Source: Plantago major (taxonomy: Eukaryota > Streptophyta > Magnoliopsida > Lamiales > Plantaginaceae). Taken from it: a stretch of 64,000 nt of DNA. The DNA lies in contig CM048844.1 in NCBI GenBank assembly GCA_026545765.1, positions 54,842,932 to 54,906,931 of the forward strand, read 5' to 3'. Positions 46,874-58,491 of the stretch are shown here, in pieces. The translations under genes were made by a program, and so were the position numbers. The notes beneath the pieces are model-generated. The model searched no databases. It saw only the letters and a program-made list of their open reading frames with translations, and was not told the DNA's origin. Position 1 is the stretch's first letter, and each line of letters opens with the position of its first letter.

Positions 46874-47242
46874 ACAGAGGGAGTATTTATGTTCACGCAC
46901 TTGAATTGACTATTTGATCGATCTTTAGTACATTTAACTGAACAATCACCTATAAACTATCTTGCATGTTATTATTCACATGGATTTTAAAGAAGCTTAT
47001 TAAAACGGAAAAATTAATGAAAAACTGATTACAATGTTGATTAACAATCAAAACATTACAATTTTCTTTATTAGATTCAGATTTTAGGTTTTTCCCTATT
47101 TAATCCATCATCCTAGATAGTTTTTCAATCATACAGTGCCAGAGAGTTATAATTATTACATTATTCGATACAATCGTTCAAGCATCCATGACTTTTCGCC
47201 AATTTGGCTAATGTACTATATTGGTCCGTACAAATTCAATTA

Positions 47243-47477
47243 CTCCCTCCGTCTCAGTTTCATTTACCCGTATGCCATTTTGTCCGTCTCAAATTTAATT
47301 ACTCATTCATTTAATAGAAAATATAAATCTTACTTTATTAACTATCTCTCATACTTTATTCACTATCTACTTTCTTCAATCTATTTCCCACTTTATTACC
47401 ATATATCCTACTTTATTTACTTTTTTCTTAAAACTTGTGTCCAACTTCGCAGGTAATTGAAATCGGGACCGAGGGAA
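47243..47477. mobile_element. Stowaway-like MITE, 235 bp
   Basis: Starts CTCCCTCCGTCTC after TA and ends GGGACCGAGGGAA before TA. The last base differs from the usual G. The interior resembles the other two full copies. Confidence 0.85.
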
Positions 47478-48582
47478 TACTAATTATGAACTCGCTAAAA
47501 ATTAAGACAATAATTTAAACATGGAAACTTGTATATTATATAAACCATAAATCAATGTTGTAATAGTAATTTGATAATTAAGAAAGAATACATCCAAAGA
47601 AAACCGGGCTAGAATAAGAGAATTTCACCAAATGTGCTAAGTAGTAACACAATCAACTTTACATTTAAAAAATGGAATTGGGTCATGACCAGACGAACAA
47701 CACATCCTAATTCTTCCATGAGTTGCAACGTCCAATTCAATTCCATCTCGTAGAGCCTTGAGTTTCATAAACAATTTCATCCTACATGTTTTTATTTGCC
47801 AATAGCCATCAGGATTGTTGTTGAGAACAACCAACATGCTTTGACCTTGTTTTCACAACTGAATATTGGTGCTCATAAAGTATGAATGTACATGATACAT
47901 GTATTGCATCTGGGTGTCCAAGCACGAATAGTTTCAGAGTAATTTTTACTCAGAATCGAACATAGTTGACCGAATAAAGGCGAAAAGGAATGTTTTGAAA
48001 TGAACGTGTGGAGTAATATTCTTCGTTCATAAACACATACAAAGTATGTTTGTTTCACTAAAATATTTACAATTTAACATTTAGGGCTTTTCATTAAAAG
48101 ATTTACAATTTCTTTCATGAAACCCAACATCTCAACTTATTAATTTTGTAATCACACTCTTTCATACTTTACATATAATCTCTCGTACTTTTTTTACCAC
48201 TTATATTTTACGATGTAACCGTTTATCAATCTAGTGACATTAGATAATACCATGTAGAAAGAAAACAACAATTCTCAACACATCAAACTTAACTTTTATC
48301 AATCAAAAGAGTCCAACATGAAACATATTCAATCTAAGACACACACATTTATAATGCCCTTGATCTAAGTTATACAACTAAAAAAATACAATCTATGATG
48401 ACTACATTAAGTCCTACGGATAACAAACAAAATAATGCTAGCAATGAAAAAGACTACATCGTGCAATTCGATGAACAAAAGACTACATCCTGTGAATTCA
48501 AATTTCAACTTTCAAGTAAAGATATCGCTAATGACATTCTAATAACGATGCGCAACATCAGAAGTAGAAATGTATGAACAAC

Positions 48583-50007
48583 TGTTGGTCCAGATAACGG
48601 CAAAGTAAAAGACTAGAGAGGGGGTGAATAGTCTTTTAAAATTTTTGTCGATAAACACAGTTTCTCAGAAACTTGGGGGTTTCTGATACTTAAATTCAGA
48701 ACGCGGAAGACTTTAAGATAGGTAAGTGCAGAAACAATAAGTAAGTGTGTGTGTGCTTTGCTGAAATGTAAATACAGAAAGGTAAATGACACAGCAAATA
48801 TAGTGGTATCTGGAGGTGGCGTAATCTTCCAACTAATCCACTTCGGTCTTTCTGAGACCTATAATTCACTAGAACTGATAATTGAGTTCACCTTACAATA
48901 ATCCTATTCTAAGATTCTTAAACAAATGGTTCCCAACCAAATGTTCCCCCTGAGTTATTCCCCAGCTCCTAGAGCTAAGTACTTCCTCTACTCAGATAAC
49001 CTTGGAGTTATTCCCTGATTTTCCAAATCAAGTACTTCCTTTACTCCACGCCTTGATGGTGTTGGTTATATGGTTTTGTCAGAAAGGCTTCTCGTATAAC
49101 TTTTCAGTTATGTTTTCAGAGAGCCAATCAGAACGAGACTACTTAATACACTTGTTCAGTGGATGGCAGTCTGCTCTTTACTGACCCAAGTAATTGATGT
49201 CCGTTCTGGAGAATGAGCTTCAGAAGGGTATCTGATAGTTCAACTCTTTCACGAATAACAATCTCTTGTTAAGGTTCAGGACAACTTAGAACTACTAGTG
49301 ATTCTTCAAGCAACAGAAAGCTTTCAGAAAGGGTAGTAGAGTGCTTGAGAGAATACTTTGCTTGATGGTAATTTTGCAAGATAGAGCATTCTAAGGTATG
49401 TTCTTCAAGCATCTAAGTGTGTGATATATATAGATAAATTTGAGAGGCATTTGAATTATATCCGTTGTGCTCTCCATCAAATTATATCCGTTTATATCTT
49501 GAACTATGTACTCAGAAGTCACTATCTCATTTTTCAGAGAGGACTGCTTTTTGCAGCATTTCTGCCGATGCATTTAATGCATAGTACTGTTCATTGTCCT
49601 ATAGTCTCAACGGATACATGAGCCTTTCTGATGGCTTGCATGCTCCATACTCATGATGTCATATGTCCAGAATCATATTTCGAAAGTAAGTTAATATACT
49701 TAAGAAAGGATTAAGGACATAGTCTTTCGGAGTTAGACTAAACCTTTGTGTCTTCATAAACCTTGTGCAATCTTCAGTCTTCTAATCTTCAGAAAAGCTC
49801 CATTGCTAGGATTGATTTTCATGGTCTTCTTGAAATAAAAAATTACACTCAAAGACCTATAATCCTAATACAAGATTTACTAGACTAATCATACTCAGTG
49901 ATTTTCTCTTTTACAATGTTCAAGTGAACCAAGAGTACTTAATCACCTTTCTGGCTAAGATAAGAACATGTGATGAGTGATCAAAATACTAACAGATATT
50001 CCTAACA
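48583..50007 (-). repeat. 3' LTR of the Sirevirus-like element
   Basis: 1,425 bp. It contains several CTTTCTG/CAGAAAG copies and, on the minus strand, a TATA-like tatctatatatatcac at about 49423-49438 that is partly mutated in the other LTR. Confidence 0.93.
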
Positions 50008-50024
50008 AATTTCCCCCTTTTTGA
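50008..50024 (-). other. Polypurine tract of the Sirevirus-like element
   Basis: Minus-strand AAAAAGGGGGAAATT lies directly before the 3' LTR. Such tracts prime plus-strand cDNA synthesis. Confidence 0.85.
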
Positions 50025-50324
50025 TCAGTCATCCATGACTATCTTTCGAGTCCTATTACAAAATTGTAATCCTGGAAGAGAAAACAATCCACCACTTAAT
50101 CATTTCAAATGATATTAAATTTTAGTTGAATTAAGTGCAGAAAGTAAACATCAACCAAATCACAAGAAGTGATCTTTGCTGATAAGTTGTCATCTATTAA
50201 AATGTATCTGAGAGTATGATCTTCAGATAAGTAGAGTTTACAGAAAGAGATGCAACTTTTACATATAGAGAATTTTAGAAACAATCAACAAGATTACAAA
50301 AAGTATTAAAACATACTAAGTAAA

Positions 50325-53300
50325 TTAGAACACAGGAGAGTTCAAGCTCCAAGAGAGTATTCTAATGTTACTAGTCTTCATGTCTTCAGAAACGCAATTT
50401 GGGTTTAGATACCTCAAGTTCTTCAACACCCTTTCTGGATCAGTTGACATGATCATCCACTTTTCTGCATTCTTGGACATAGTCATAAAGAATCCTTCTG
50501 ACAGAGAGCTCTGTCTTTCTGGATAAGTCACATATTTCATGGTAACTCTTGCCAAGTTTGTGATTCTTCCGCAGAAAGTGTTTGACCCAGAAGTACTTTC
50601 CCCAGACCCAGGCATGGTCTACTTGCAGCTGAGATAGGTTGAAATACTTCTATATTTCTTCCAGATAGTGTATATCATCTAGGTATTCATCCAATGTCAT
50701 ATAGAATGACTCGTAGGTTGAAACACCTAGTTTGTTCTTCCTGCTGTAGCTACCATCCAATTTTCTTACCTTGTGTACATCATCAGGTTTTGGGTAAGGA
50801 CAGGCAAAAGAAAGATCCATCTTTCTGGCTTCATTCCTCTTTTCTACTTCAAAGTTTAGCCAGGCATGAAGGTGCTCATGTTTTAGCAATTCTGGCTTGC
50901 CTTCTCTCCATTTCAGGATCTGGTTGAGGATAGGAGTTGGAAATTTATCATTGACAAGTAGGTGTTGTAGTTCCAGAATCCAATACCCTCTCTTGTTCAG
51001 AATGCACCTATATGAAGATTCTTCATTACTAGTCTTCATATACTCAATGTGGGCATCAGTTGGCCTTTCTTGATGTGTTTCATTGTTTATTCTGCCAACC
51101 GAAATCCTTCTTGCTTTTCATTTGGTGGTCTTCGTCAGAGATCCTCTAACCCTTTCTTCTGCCTTGAAATGTCTTTGGTGGATGTTCCTTGTAATGACTT
51201 GGTATTTCCAGAAGGGGTTCTAGCTGCTAAAGGTCTTGCTGCCAGAGGAGGTTGTGAAGTAGTTGCTTGTCTCCTTTTCTTGTGAAGTGGATGTTCATCT
51301 GTGTCAGATTCATCCTCATCATCATTGAAGTCCAAAATTGGAGACTTGCAGCTTTCTTGACCTCTTACCTCTCCTTCTTCTTGGTCTTCTCCTTCTTTAG
51401 GATTATTCTGGTTGTTCCCATCTGAGATCCTAAGGGACTTGGTTTCCCTAGTTATCATACTTCTCAGCCTTTTGGCTGGTTGATCTGGAACAACTTCTTC
51501 ATCAAGGGTGTCTCCAGTGGTGTTCTTAATGACAAGTTGACTTGAGGAGGGAGGAATTGATTGTTTTTTTTTTCTTCCTCTGCCTTTCTGAGGCATCTCT
51601 TCTTCCCCCTTAGTCATGAATGACTGACTCATGATAGCATAAGCTTCAGAGAGAGTTTCAATGTTTTTCTGGAGATTGTTGTGCACCCTGACTAATTCTT
51701 GAAGTTCTTTCTTGACTCTGTTACCTTAACGGTTCCTGCTCCTTTCTGTTGAGCTCTTCAAGTGGTCTTAGGACAGCGTTGGCTTGCAGAACAACATGGC
51801 TAGCTTCATTCAATGCTGCATTAGCATTGTTACAATCCTCATCCCTGACCAACCCTAGGTCTTTCTGAGAGAGAGCTATGCTGGTTGCTCTGTTGAGTAA
51901 AGCAGCAGCCAATGGCTTCATCTCTTCTGGGATGAATTTTAGCACTTCTGTATCTTGGGCAACTAGTGTCTTTCTGAGCTCTAAAAAGACACTGTTCCTT
52001 GCATGGTGCTCTTCATTTCATGAACTACTTGGTGCAGAGAATATATGAGGAGCAAGTAGGGCTCTTTTGTGCTGAGTGACAAGTCTCTCATCTTCTGCTT
52101 CAGTAATCAAGTTGTGGGTTTCAGCATCACTATCATAATCCTTTTCTTGGATTGTTTGCAGATTGACAATCTTCTTTTGCTTTCCATCAAGTGTGCTGGC
52201 CTTCTGAGAAGATGTAGAAGGTCTTTCTGATGTAGTCTCAGCATCATGCTCTTCATCATCATTGTCATCCATGGCATCTATCTCGGTAATTGACAACAAT
52301 GGCATTTTTCAAATTTCTTTGCTCATCTAGGAGTGCCAATTCCTTGGCATTAGCTTCTTCGAGCTTCTTGATTTTGGCTTCCGTTTCATCAACAAGAGCT
52401 TGAGTCTCAATGTTGATTCTCTTCTCTTCTTCCAATACCTTTCTGAGTTGTTCAATCCTAAACTCAGCGGCTGAAATTTCTTCTATGGAATCATTGTGTT
52501 CAGCCTGTTTGGTATCTTGATGAGACTTGGGAGGTGATGATGATAGAGCTTTCTGAGCAATTGAGGGAGTAGCCTTTTCTCCACTTCCTTTGCTAGCTTT
52601 CTGAATCCCGCCTTGTCTAGGTTGGGGATCATCATTCTGATCATCATCATCATCATCATCATCACTCTTGTTCTTTGCTTCTTGGTTTGGATGCTCAGAG
52701 GGAGGTTCTTGATAATCATTTTCGTCCATCTCCTCATCATCTTCTGAAACCAGGTTGATCACATTTGAAAATGTAATCATCCTCCCATTAACTTCTTCTT
52801 GTTCAGGAGTATAACTAGTGAGCTTGCTGGGCAAGGCAGGATGGGTAACCATCTGCTCTTGGGTTTGAGCATCCGCAGACTTGAAATCTGCTATAAGTCT
52901 TTGTGCTACTTCATGAATGAAGTCTTCATGCATCAGAGTGGCAAATGAGTAGGACTCTGTTGGGAACAATGCATGGATATAATCTTCCAGATTGAAGGCG
53001 ATTTCTCTCTTTTCTGGGACGTCGATTACTCTAGCTAATTCTGAAAGGTCAGCCTTTCTGAGTTTCTGCCATTGTCTGAAGCACTTGAGATGTTTCTTTA
53101 AAGTGTGCTTCTGGAAAGCCTTGAGTAAATCAACTGGCACTAGGCTTTGAGCCTGAAAGAAGGTGTTCAAGTTAGTTTTGTTCGAACCACTTGTGTTAGT
53201 ATCTGTGTACAAAAGTAAGCTTTCTGAGCATACCTGTGTAGAAACACTAGGCTCACCTGCTTGGATTTTTGCTTGCTTGGGCACAGAGGCCTCAGATACC

Positions 53301-55437
53301 TTGTTGTGAGGAGAAGTCTGATCCTCATCAACCTTTCTTTCTGCTTGAGCTTGAGCCTGAGAATTAGAATCAATTATGTTTAGAAACTGTTAACAGAAAA
53401 GATAGGTGTAAAAGTGCTTTTTGAGACTTCACTTACTTCCAAGTGAGGAAGCTCAGTAGCATGTTCCTCAGAAACATTGGGGGTTTCTAGCACCTTTTCT
53501 GCAGATACTGCTTGTTCAGCAGTTTTAGTTTCTTTTGGAAGAGATAACACAACGGTTTCTTCATCCAATTGTCCTTCTGACTGAGCCTGTAAGAACAAAC
53601 ATAAAAGATTTAGTAGTGGGTTTTCCTGATCATTCTTTGAAGAAGACTATTACTGATTACTTACCTTCTCAGCAGAAGGCTCAGTAAATACTTCCTCAGA
53701 AAGCTTTTCAGCCTCTGGAATCTCTAGGTTTTGGGGTGTTGGTTCCACCACCACTACTTCCTCAGTTCCACTACTTCCTCAGTTGGAGCCTAAGAAGAGA
53801 CATTAAGAATATTAGAACATAAGATAAGAGCATTTTTAGTTAGTTATTTCTTGTTCAGAGATAACTTCACTACCTGTGGGACAGGCTCTTCTTGATTCCA
53901 CAGTCTCTCTGTGCTCATTATTGTTCTCCTCTGCAGTATCATTCTGAGTCTCCATCTTAGTTTGATCCCTTTCTGAGAGTTGAGATCTCTCAGAAGGTTG
54001 AGGAACCTGTGTTAAAACAGGATTTTCTTCAGCAACATTAAGTGCTGGCATTGTGAATGTGGAAGCAATGTCAGGATCTTCCAGCATTCTATCTTCCTCA
54101 CCCAGGCCTTCTTCTTCCTGCTGGGCAGAGGGGCTCTTGTCATTCTGAAGAGCTGAGCTTGATGCTCCTCCATGGGTTTCATACATGAATCTTTTGAGTA
54201 CTTTTGCATGTACTTCATCATCCTCAGAATCACTATTCTGTGTTGGTGCAGACCCATCTATGACATTTCTATCATCTGTGGAGAATTCTGGAGCATTCTG
54301 GTTTAGGACTCTTGGGGCATTCTGGAGTTGCCTTTCTGGGCGTCCAACATCTTCGGAGACCTTGTCTCCAGAAGGTTGTGCCTCTTGTATGCTTAGGGAC
54401 TTGGAGGCTCTTTTGCTTTGAGTCCTCTTTCTCTTGGCAACTGGAGGTTTAGCTTGAGATTTCTCAGAGACCTCCTCACCTTGCTGTGCAGTTTCTTCTT
54501 CTTCTGCCTTTCTGAGTGCGTTCTCAGCAGCAAGTTTCTCCTTTTCTTCAAAGGCGTGTCTGAAAAGGGAGTTGGTGACTGGGATGTCCTGCCTCTCTCT
54601 GAGAGTGATTCCCATTGTTTCCAGAATGTAACAGATTCTGAGACCAGAGTGCATATTAGTTTGGGCTCAAATTCCTCAATATGTCCAAGGAATTTGTCGA
54701 AGGTGTACTTCCCCTAATTGAAGTGGGTTTCCTGCCCTTCATGCTTCTTGTTCAGAAGATGCATCATCATCCATCTCTCCATGCTTATCTGGTCTACTCC
54801 TCCTTTGTTGCCATCAAAGCAACGGACCAGAATAAGAGCTAAAGTACTTCAGTGTTTCTGGAGATGACTAGTTCTGATGGCTTTCAGAACAAAGTCTCCT
54901 GGGCAACCTTTTGCATTTTCTAACTGGATTGCTTCAAATAGCTCTTTGATGCCTTGAATCATGGAAGCGTCCTTGATGTTGATGTCTTCAATTGTTCCTC
55001 GATTTTTCAATCGGAATATCTTGCAGAAAGTCTTGCAGTCTAGAACAATTTCTTGTCCTTGGACTTCAGTCTGCATGTATTTCTCTTCTTCATCATTCAC
55101 AACTTTTGTGAAGATTTTGAAGTTGTTATAGAACTCCAGTACATCCAGTGTGGATAGTCCACTGGGTGCAGCAGATAGAAGCTTGTAGATATGGGAATTC
55201 TTCAGCATCCCCAATATAAGTTTCCTTTCTGGTTTTGAATGTATAATTGCTGGTACATACCTCTTTACTAGAAAAGCTCCCCAATTCATTTTGTGGTTAG
55301 GGTTCCAGTCCGATGGGGTAAACTTTTCCAGAAGGCGTTTATTCAACACCTTAAGTTCCTTTCCTCCTTGCTTTTCAGCAGGAGCAGATGATGCGGCCTT
55401 AATTAGGGTTCTTGGTGGTCATCTTATTGGGTGCCAT
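50325..55437 (-). pseudogene. Large extra gene downstream of pol, with candidate introns
   Basis: ATG at 55437 (MAPNKMTTKNPN) is followed by an early TAA/frame change at 55399-55401 and a long N-terminal region (55349-54849; …RYVPAIIHSKPERK…LEFYNNF…). It then continues through acidic, Ser/Glu-rich sequence with a basic KRKRTQSKRA patch, iterated short exons (53789-53234), a coiled coil (52500-52290, …RKVLEEEKRINIETQ…) and C-terminal segments to 50325. Four GT..AG introns are proposed: 53790-53873, 53587-53664, 53357-53436 and 53153-53233. Position matches the env-like region of Sireviruses, but I see no signal peptide or membrane span. The N-terminus resembles accessory proteins of other plant retroelements only loosely. 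Several stops and shifts make it a pseudogene here. Confidence 0.6.
53234..53873 (-). repeat. Iterated exon-intron modules in the extra gene
   Basis: Minus-strand exons 53789-53665, 53586-53437 and 53356-53234 and the next exon starting at 53152 all begin GCTCA or GCTCCA (Ala-Gln or Ala-Pro). Each follows a T-rich acceptor ending AG (TTCTTAG, TTCTTACAG, TTCTCAG, TTTCAG). Donors are GTAGTG, GTAAGT, GTAAGT and GTATGC. Introns are 84, 78, 80 and 81 bp. The second and third exons are 150 and 123 bp, exact codon multiples; the first is 125 bp and contains a 17-bp duplication. The first three introns contain in-frame stops; the last is open. Confidence 0.65.
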
Positions 55438-56363
55438 CTCTTATATAAAGTTTTGAATGAGTGTTTTTCAGATGAATTTTGCACAAATAATCTAGATTAG
55501 TCTATCTTTTCAGAAGACTAAGCACAAGAAGTTGAGTTTTGCAGAAATCTTGAGAGATTTTACTATTTTGATGCAAGTTTGAAATTTCGGAAGTGGTGAA
55601 AGTGTTTGTCTTTTGCCCAAATCCTATATATATAGCAGACAAAATGTACATAGATACAACATACATACAACTGAATATGAATGCGTGTCTTTGCATCTGC
55701 ATAGGCGTGGTACGTCCTTTGTACTTCATTAAATGCGTAGTGGGCCATGTCTGCATTTATCAACAGACATTACTTGCTTTGTTTTAATCTCAATCGTTGA
55801 GATCAAACGTTTATTCATCAAGGGCTTCTATTGAATATCTTGTAATGATATCAATCAACAAATGGTAATGTGCCGACTTGATGGATTTTTAATATGCTAC
55901 ATTCATTGTGTCACTTAGTAAAGAGTGGGAACACTTAATCGTTTGAGCTTATCATTCTGAGTGTCAAGTCCTTATCTATATATTGTTTATCATGAAAATG
56001 GTAAAAATACAAGACATTGTACATGTTTGACTTTCAGAACTTATATCTTTTGGGCTTTGTGTGTCCATTTCTCTTTATGACTAAATAGCTTTCTGAATTC
56101 AAGTGTCAGAAGCTTCAGTTGTTTGAAGGTATTTGACCCACTCTTAGTAAGTAAGTTCTAATTTTATTTACTTATTGAGTGTGTACCAACCTTTGCCTTT
56201 CTGGATACCCATTCCAGAAATGTTTTGCCTTTCTGAGTGTTGCTACTCAGAAACCTTTGCATCACTTCTTATCAACTTGGCTTTACGAACACATTCTCAG
56301 AGGCCTACTTCTTTTCTTCCTCACTTACTCTGACTTTAGAGATTCAGGACAATTTTTCAGTCC
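55438..56363 (-). other. Gap between RNase H and the extra gene
   Basis: No coding sequence is seen. A strong minus-strand TATA-like run at 55625-55634 lies about 190 bp upstream of the extra gene's ATG, so this stretch may be its promoter and leader. Confidence 0.5.
55625..55634 (-). promoter_or_regulatory. Candidate internal TATA box of the extra gene
   Basis: Minus-strand GCTATATATATAGGATT resembles plant TATA boxes. Initiation about 30 bp downstream (near 55595) would give a leader of about 160 bp before the ATG at 55437. This is position and motif evidence only. Confidence 0.4.
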
Positions 56364-58048
56364 TTAGGCAACTCCATTAATCCAAGATTGTGTCTCAAAG
56401 TCAAGAACCGGCTTTCTTGTAATGGCTTGGTGAAGATATCTGCAAGTTGGTCTTCTGTGCCAATCTTGAGTATCTCTATATTGGTCTTTTGTGCCAATCT
56501 TGAGTATCACTATATTGCCTTTCTCAACATGGTCTCTAATGAAGTGGTGTCTAACATCAATGTGCTTTGTTCTGGCATGGAACATAGGGTTCTGTGTTAT
56601 TGCAATAGCACTTGTGTTATCACAGAAAATGGGAGTTTTCTCTTCATTGAGTCCATAGTCTCTAAGTTGTTGTTGAATCCACAGAATTTGTGTTGCACAA
56701 CAACCAGCAGCAATATATTCAGCCTCTGTGGTAGAAGTTGCAATTGAGTTTTGTTTCTTGCTAAACCATGAGATAAGTCTAGTTCCCAGAAACTGACAAG
56801 TTCCTGAGGTACTTTTCCTATCAAGCATTGATCCAGCATAATCAACATCTAAATAACCAACCAAACTCAATCCACTTTCTTTAGGATACCACAACTCTAC
56901 ATCTACTGTACCTTTCACATACTTTAATATTTTCATAGCAATGTTGTAGTGTGATTGCATTGGATTTGTTTGAAATCTATTACACACTCAAACTGCATAT
57001 TGAATATCAGGTCTGCTTGCAGTAAGGTAAAGTAGTGAACCTATCAATTTACTATACTTGTGTTCATCAACACTCTTATCTGATTTAGTATAGGTCATCT
57101 TGGTTCCTATGCTCATAGGTATCTTAGCATTCTTTTCAGAAGGCTTAAGATTGAACTTTGTGAGCATGCCTTTTGCATACTTTGTCTGACTAACGAATAT
57201 TCCATCATTGAGTTGCTTGACTTGAAATCCTAGGAAATAGTTCAATTCTCCCATCATGCTCATCTCAAATTTACTTTTCATGAGATTTGCAAAGTCATCA
57301 CAAAGTTGCTTGTCCTTAGATCCAAATATGATGTCATCAACATATACTTGATCTAAGAGTAGTTTCCCATCATGATTTAAAGTGAATAAAGTTTTATCAA
57401 CTTCTCCTTTCTTGAAACCACTTTCCAGAAGGTATTTGGCCAAAGTGTCATACCATGCTCTTGGAGCCTGTTTCAGTCCGTAAAGAGCTTTCTGTAGCTT
57501 ATAAACCATTCTACTTTCTGAGGAAACTTCAAATCCAGGTGGTTGCTCAACATAGACTTCCTCAGCAAGTTCACCATTCAAGAATGTACTTTTGACATCC
57601 ATCTGATAAACTTTAAAATCTTTATGAGTCAGCAAGGCGGAAAGAGTCTTATTGCATCCAATCTGGCAACTGGTGCATATGACTCATCAAAATCTAAACC
57701 TTCAGTCTGGGTGAATCCCTTGGCAACCAACCTTGCTTTGTTTCTGGTTATTTCACCAGATTCATTCATCTTGTTTCTGAAAACCCACTTAGTTCTAATC
57801 ACAGATATTCCTTCTACAAATGGAACTAGTTTCCAGACTTTGTTTCTTTCACACTGATCCAACTCTTCTTGCATTGCTGAGATCCAGTCTTGGTCTCTTA
57901 ATGCTTCTTCTATAGTTTTTGGTTCAATTTTTGAGATAAAATATCCGAAGAGAGAATTAGCATTTTCAGCTATTGCTCTCCTAGTCCTAACACCTTGATT
58001 GATTGGTCCAATCACATCTTTTACAGGATGATCCTTGATCCATCTCAT
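56364..58048 (-). pseudogene. Reverse transcriptase and RNase H of the Sirevirus-like element
   Basis: Frames 58048-57629 (…VFRNKMNESGEI…RNKARLVAKGFTQTEG…), 57635-56988 ([12 protein letters not shown]…[13 protein letters not shown]…[12 protein letters not shown]…MGELNYFLG) and 56987-56364 (RKSTSGTCQFLG…TTEAEYIAAG…CDNTSAIAI…HARTKHIDVRHHF). They are separated by a frame change near 57630 and a stop near 56988. The YVDD catalytic motif is intact. A 34-bp tandem duplication at 56451-56518 shifts the frame at the RNase H C-terminus. Confidence 0.9.
56451..56518. repeat. 34-bp tandem duplication within RNase H
   Basis: Two adjacent copies of tcttctgtgccaatcttgag… (34 bp each) differ at three positions. 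Because 34 is not a multiple of three, it breaks the reading frame. Confidence 0.85.
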
Positions 58049-58491
58049 CGTGGGTTTAGGGCTAGTAGGGTGAACATCTATTGATTTGAATGTGAATCAC
58101 TATGATTATGACTTGATACTTCTTCAGTATCTGTGACATTTTGCACCTCAGAAGAGTGGTGAATGTCTGACACTTGCTCAGTGTGAGAGCTTTCTGGGAC
58201 ATGCCTATCAGAGAGGTCATTTCCAGAGTTGGCTCTCTGATGAACATCTTCAGTTTCCATTTCTGGAATTCTCATAGGAAATTCTTCATCATGTCTGAGA
58301 ATCATCTGGTTGTTACTAGGCATTTCATGCTTTTCTTCGTCAGAGTCATCCTCTCTTTCCACAATGATGTTTTTCCTTTCTGAGGGATCTTCTTCAGAAT
58401 CCTTTATCATTAGTTCCTTGAACCTTTCTGAGAGTTCATCAGCAAGGGGTGTTTTCTTGCTTCCTTCATAGAATACAACATGAACTGATTC
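58049..58491 (-). pseudogene. Acidic integrase-to-RT linker of the Sirevirus-like element
   Basis: The minus-strand frame 58410-58078 is hydrophilic and acidic (…KDSEEDPSERKN…), lying between integrase and reverse transcriptase as expected for the variable linker of copia polyproteins. No catalytic motif is present. Confidence 0.6.

Larger units (their letters stand above)
45277..48577. other. AT-rich spacer with MITEs, no gene recognised
   Basis: AT-rich intergenic sequence. Besides two Stowaway-like elements it holds one unassigned 66-codon minus-strand frame at 47637-47837 (…NNNPDGYWQIKTCRMKLF…RIRMCCSSGHD…). That frame has protein-like composition but no domain I recognise. Confidence 0.5.

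Noticed and set aside
50325..55437. Calling the extra gene an envelope protein
   Set aside because: Only its position fits; no signal peptide, furin-type site or membrane span was seen in any frame.
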